This document shows, in pieces, positions 14,324 to 14,900 of a stretch of 14,900 nucleotides of DNA. This stretch comes from an uncultured Eubacteriales bacterium (GTDB lineage Bacteria > Bacillota > Clostridia > Oscillospirales > CAG-272). The stretch lies in the NCBI GenBank assembly GCA_934446065.1, contig CAKSDP010000034.1:1-14900 (forward strand), given 5' to 3'. Position numbers and translations under genes: made by a program. The notes under the pieces are model-generated. The model saw only the letters and a program-made list of their open reading frames with translations. It ran no database searches and had not been told where the DNA came from. Position 1 is the first letter of the stretch, and each line of letters begins with the position of its first letter.

Positions 14324-14725
14324 TTACTTTTGTTCCGAATAATTTTTTACTATTAAACTATACTGTTCCATTTGATTTCTGCCGTATCCTACTATCAAGT
14401 CCGGAGAAAATTGATAAACACCTTGCAGCAATGTTTGCAACTCATTTCGATTCGCTCGTATTTCAAAAGACGAGCCATCTCTGCAACGCACAATAACTTT
14501 TTCGTCCATAGGAACAATGCCCATATACTTTGTTTGTTGTAAATATGCCCACACAACCATAGAATATGGGATAACAGTTGCGGGATGTTTAGTATAAAAG
14601 GCTCTTGAACCCATATATATTTTTGAAATTGGAAGATTGAATTCTGTTGTCTTTATATCGTTTACAACATCCTGTAAGCCAAACTTATAAAGGTATTTTA
14701 CTGACTTGCATAACGAATGGAATAA
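14324..14725 (-). pseudogene. 5'-truncated gene of an unnamed conserved-type protein
   Basis: An ATG at 14614 gives 96 residues, but the same frame stays open and protein-like for another 37 codons, to a stop at 14726-14728, with no ATG, GTG or TTG and no Shine-Dalgarno. The coding signal therefore runs past the first usable start, and the 5' end appears lost. The readable part includes FNLPISKIYMGSRAFY, VIPYSMVVWAYLQQTK, VRCRDGSSFEI and PDLIVGYGRNQ. From memory it resembles the C-terminal domain of small Clostridia proteins that carry transmembrane helices in front; I cannot name the family with confidence. It is AT-rich relative to the core. Translation from the internal ATG at 14614 cannot be excluded. 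Confidence 0.5.
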
Positions 14726-14772
14726 TTAAAAATACCAAGTCGTATATGTTTGGTTAGCCGGTTAAACGGTGC

Positions 14773-14817
14773 TGTGCGCAAAAATCAGTAAAAAAGCGTT
14801 CATATGTGCGCAAAAAT
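14773..14817 (+). repeat. 13-nt direct repeat pair
   Basis: TGTGCGCAAAAAT occurs at 14773-14785 and again at 14805-14817 (32-nt period), with a shorter relative (GCGCAAAAAAA) near 14853. The repeats lie just beyond the broken 5' end of the truncated gene. Apart from them, positions 14726-14900 are AT-rich with stops in all frames and hold no gene that I can see. Confidence 0.5.
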
Positions 14818-14900
14818 AATCTCAATGTAGGATTACAATAGATAAGTTACAGCGCAAAAAAAGAATAGCAAATGAGAGTCAAATGTGTTACAGTTAAGTC

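Noticed and set aside
14281..14496. 71-codon open frame on the + strand
   Set aside because: It is antisense to the truncated - strand gene, which has the better protein-like signal.
1..14900. CTTAACTG at the first eight bases and CAGTTAAG at 14891-14898 as terminal inverted repeats
   Set aside because: Only eight bases, internal at one end, no target-site duplication and no transposase; most likely chance at arbitrary window borders.

Overview
The window looks like a chromosomal segment of a Gram-positive Clostridia-type bacterium (Bacillota), probably a gut anaerobe of the Oscillospirales or a related order; the order is inference. The support is a T-box leader in front of an isoleucyl-tRNA synthetase, an HPr with both His15 and Ser46, strong Shine-Dalgarno sites, many rho-independent terminators, and a GC-rich core with AT-rich edges. 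There is no rRNA, tRNA, CRISPR array or intact mobile element.

Left edge (1-1830, + strand): a TTGACA promoter whose -10 lies inside a perfect dyad drives two tandem small lipoprotein-like genes of unknown function. Their first 243 bp are 97.5% identical, then similarity drops abruptly. A strong terminator at 1801-1830 closes the unit.

Core (1833-10085, - strand): transcription runs right to left through uvrC (excision-repair nuclease), rsmD (16S rRNA methyltransferase), coaD (CoA biosynthesis), a cytoplasmic GH3 glycosidase, hslO (Hsp33 redox chaperone) and a HAD phosphatase. These six genes are tightly packed, with small gaps or overlaps, as in one operon. A separate consensus promoter then starts nrdR (ribonucleotide reductase repressor) and trmO (tRNA t6A37 methyltransferase). 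The GH3 gene is the unexpected member of a housekeeping run.

Right core (10036-14041, - strand): ptsH (HPr) has its own promoter and a strong terminator. ileS (type 2, eukaryote-like isoleucyl-tRNA synthetase) lies under an Ile T-box with an ATC specifier and a TTGACA/TATTCT promoter.

Right edge (14042-14900): an AT-rich area with no intact gene that I can defend. It holds a short + strand coding-like remnant, a 68-nt inverted repeat, a second 7-bp dyad, a - strand gene lacking its 5' end, and a 13-nt direct repeat. It resembles a recombination scar or the edge of an accessory region. I did not find a clearly new defence or mobile system. The best leads are the homogenised lipoprotein pair with its promoter-dyad and the structured scar at the right edge.
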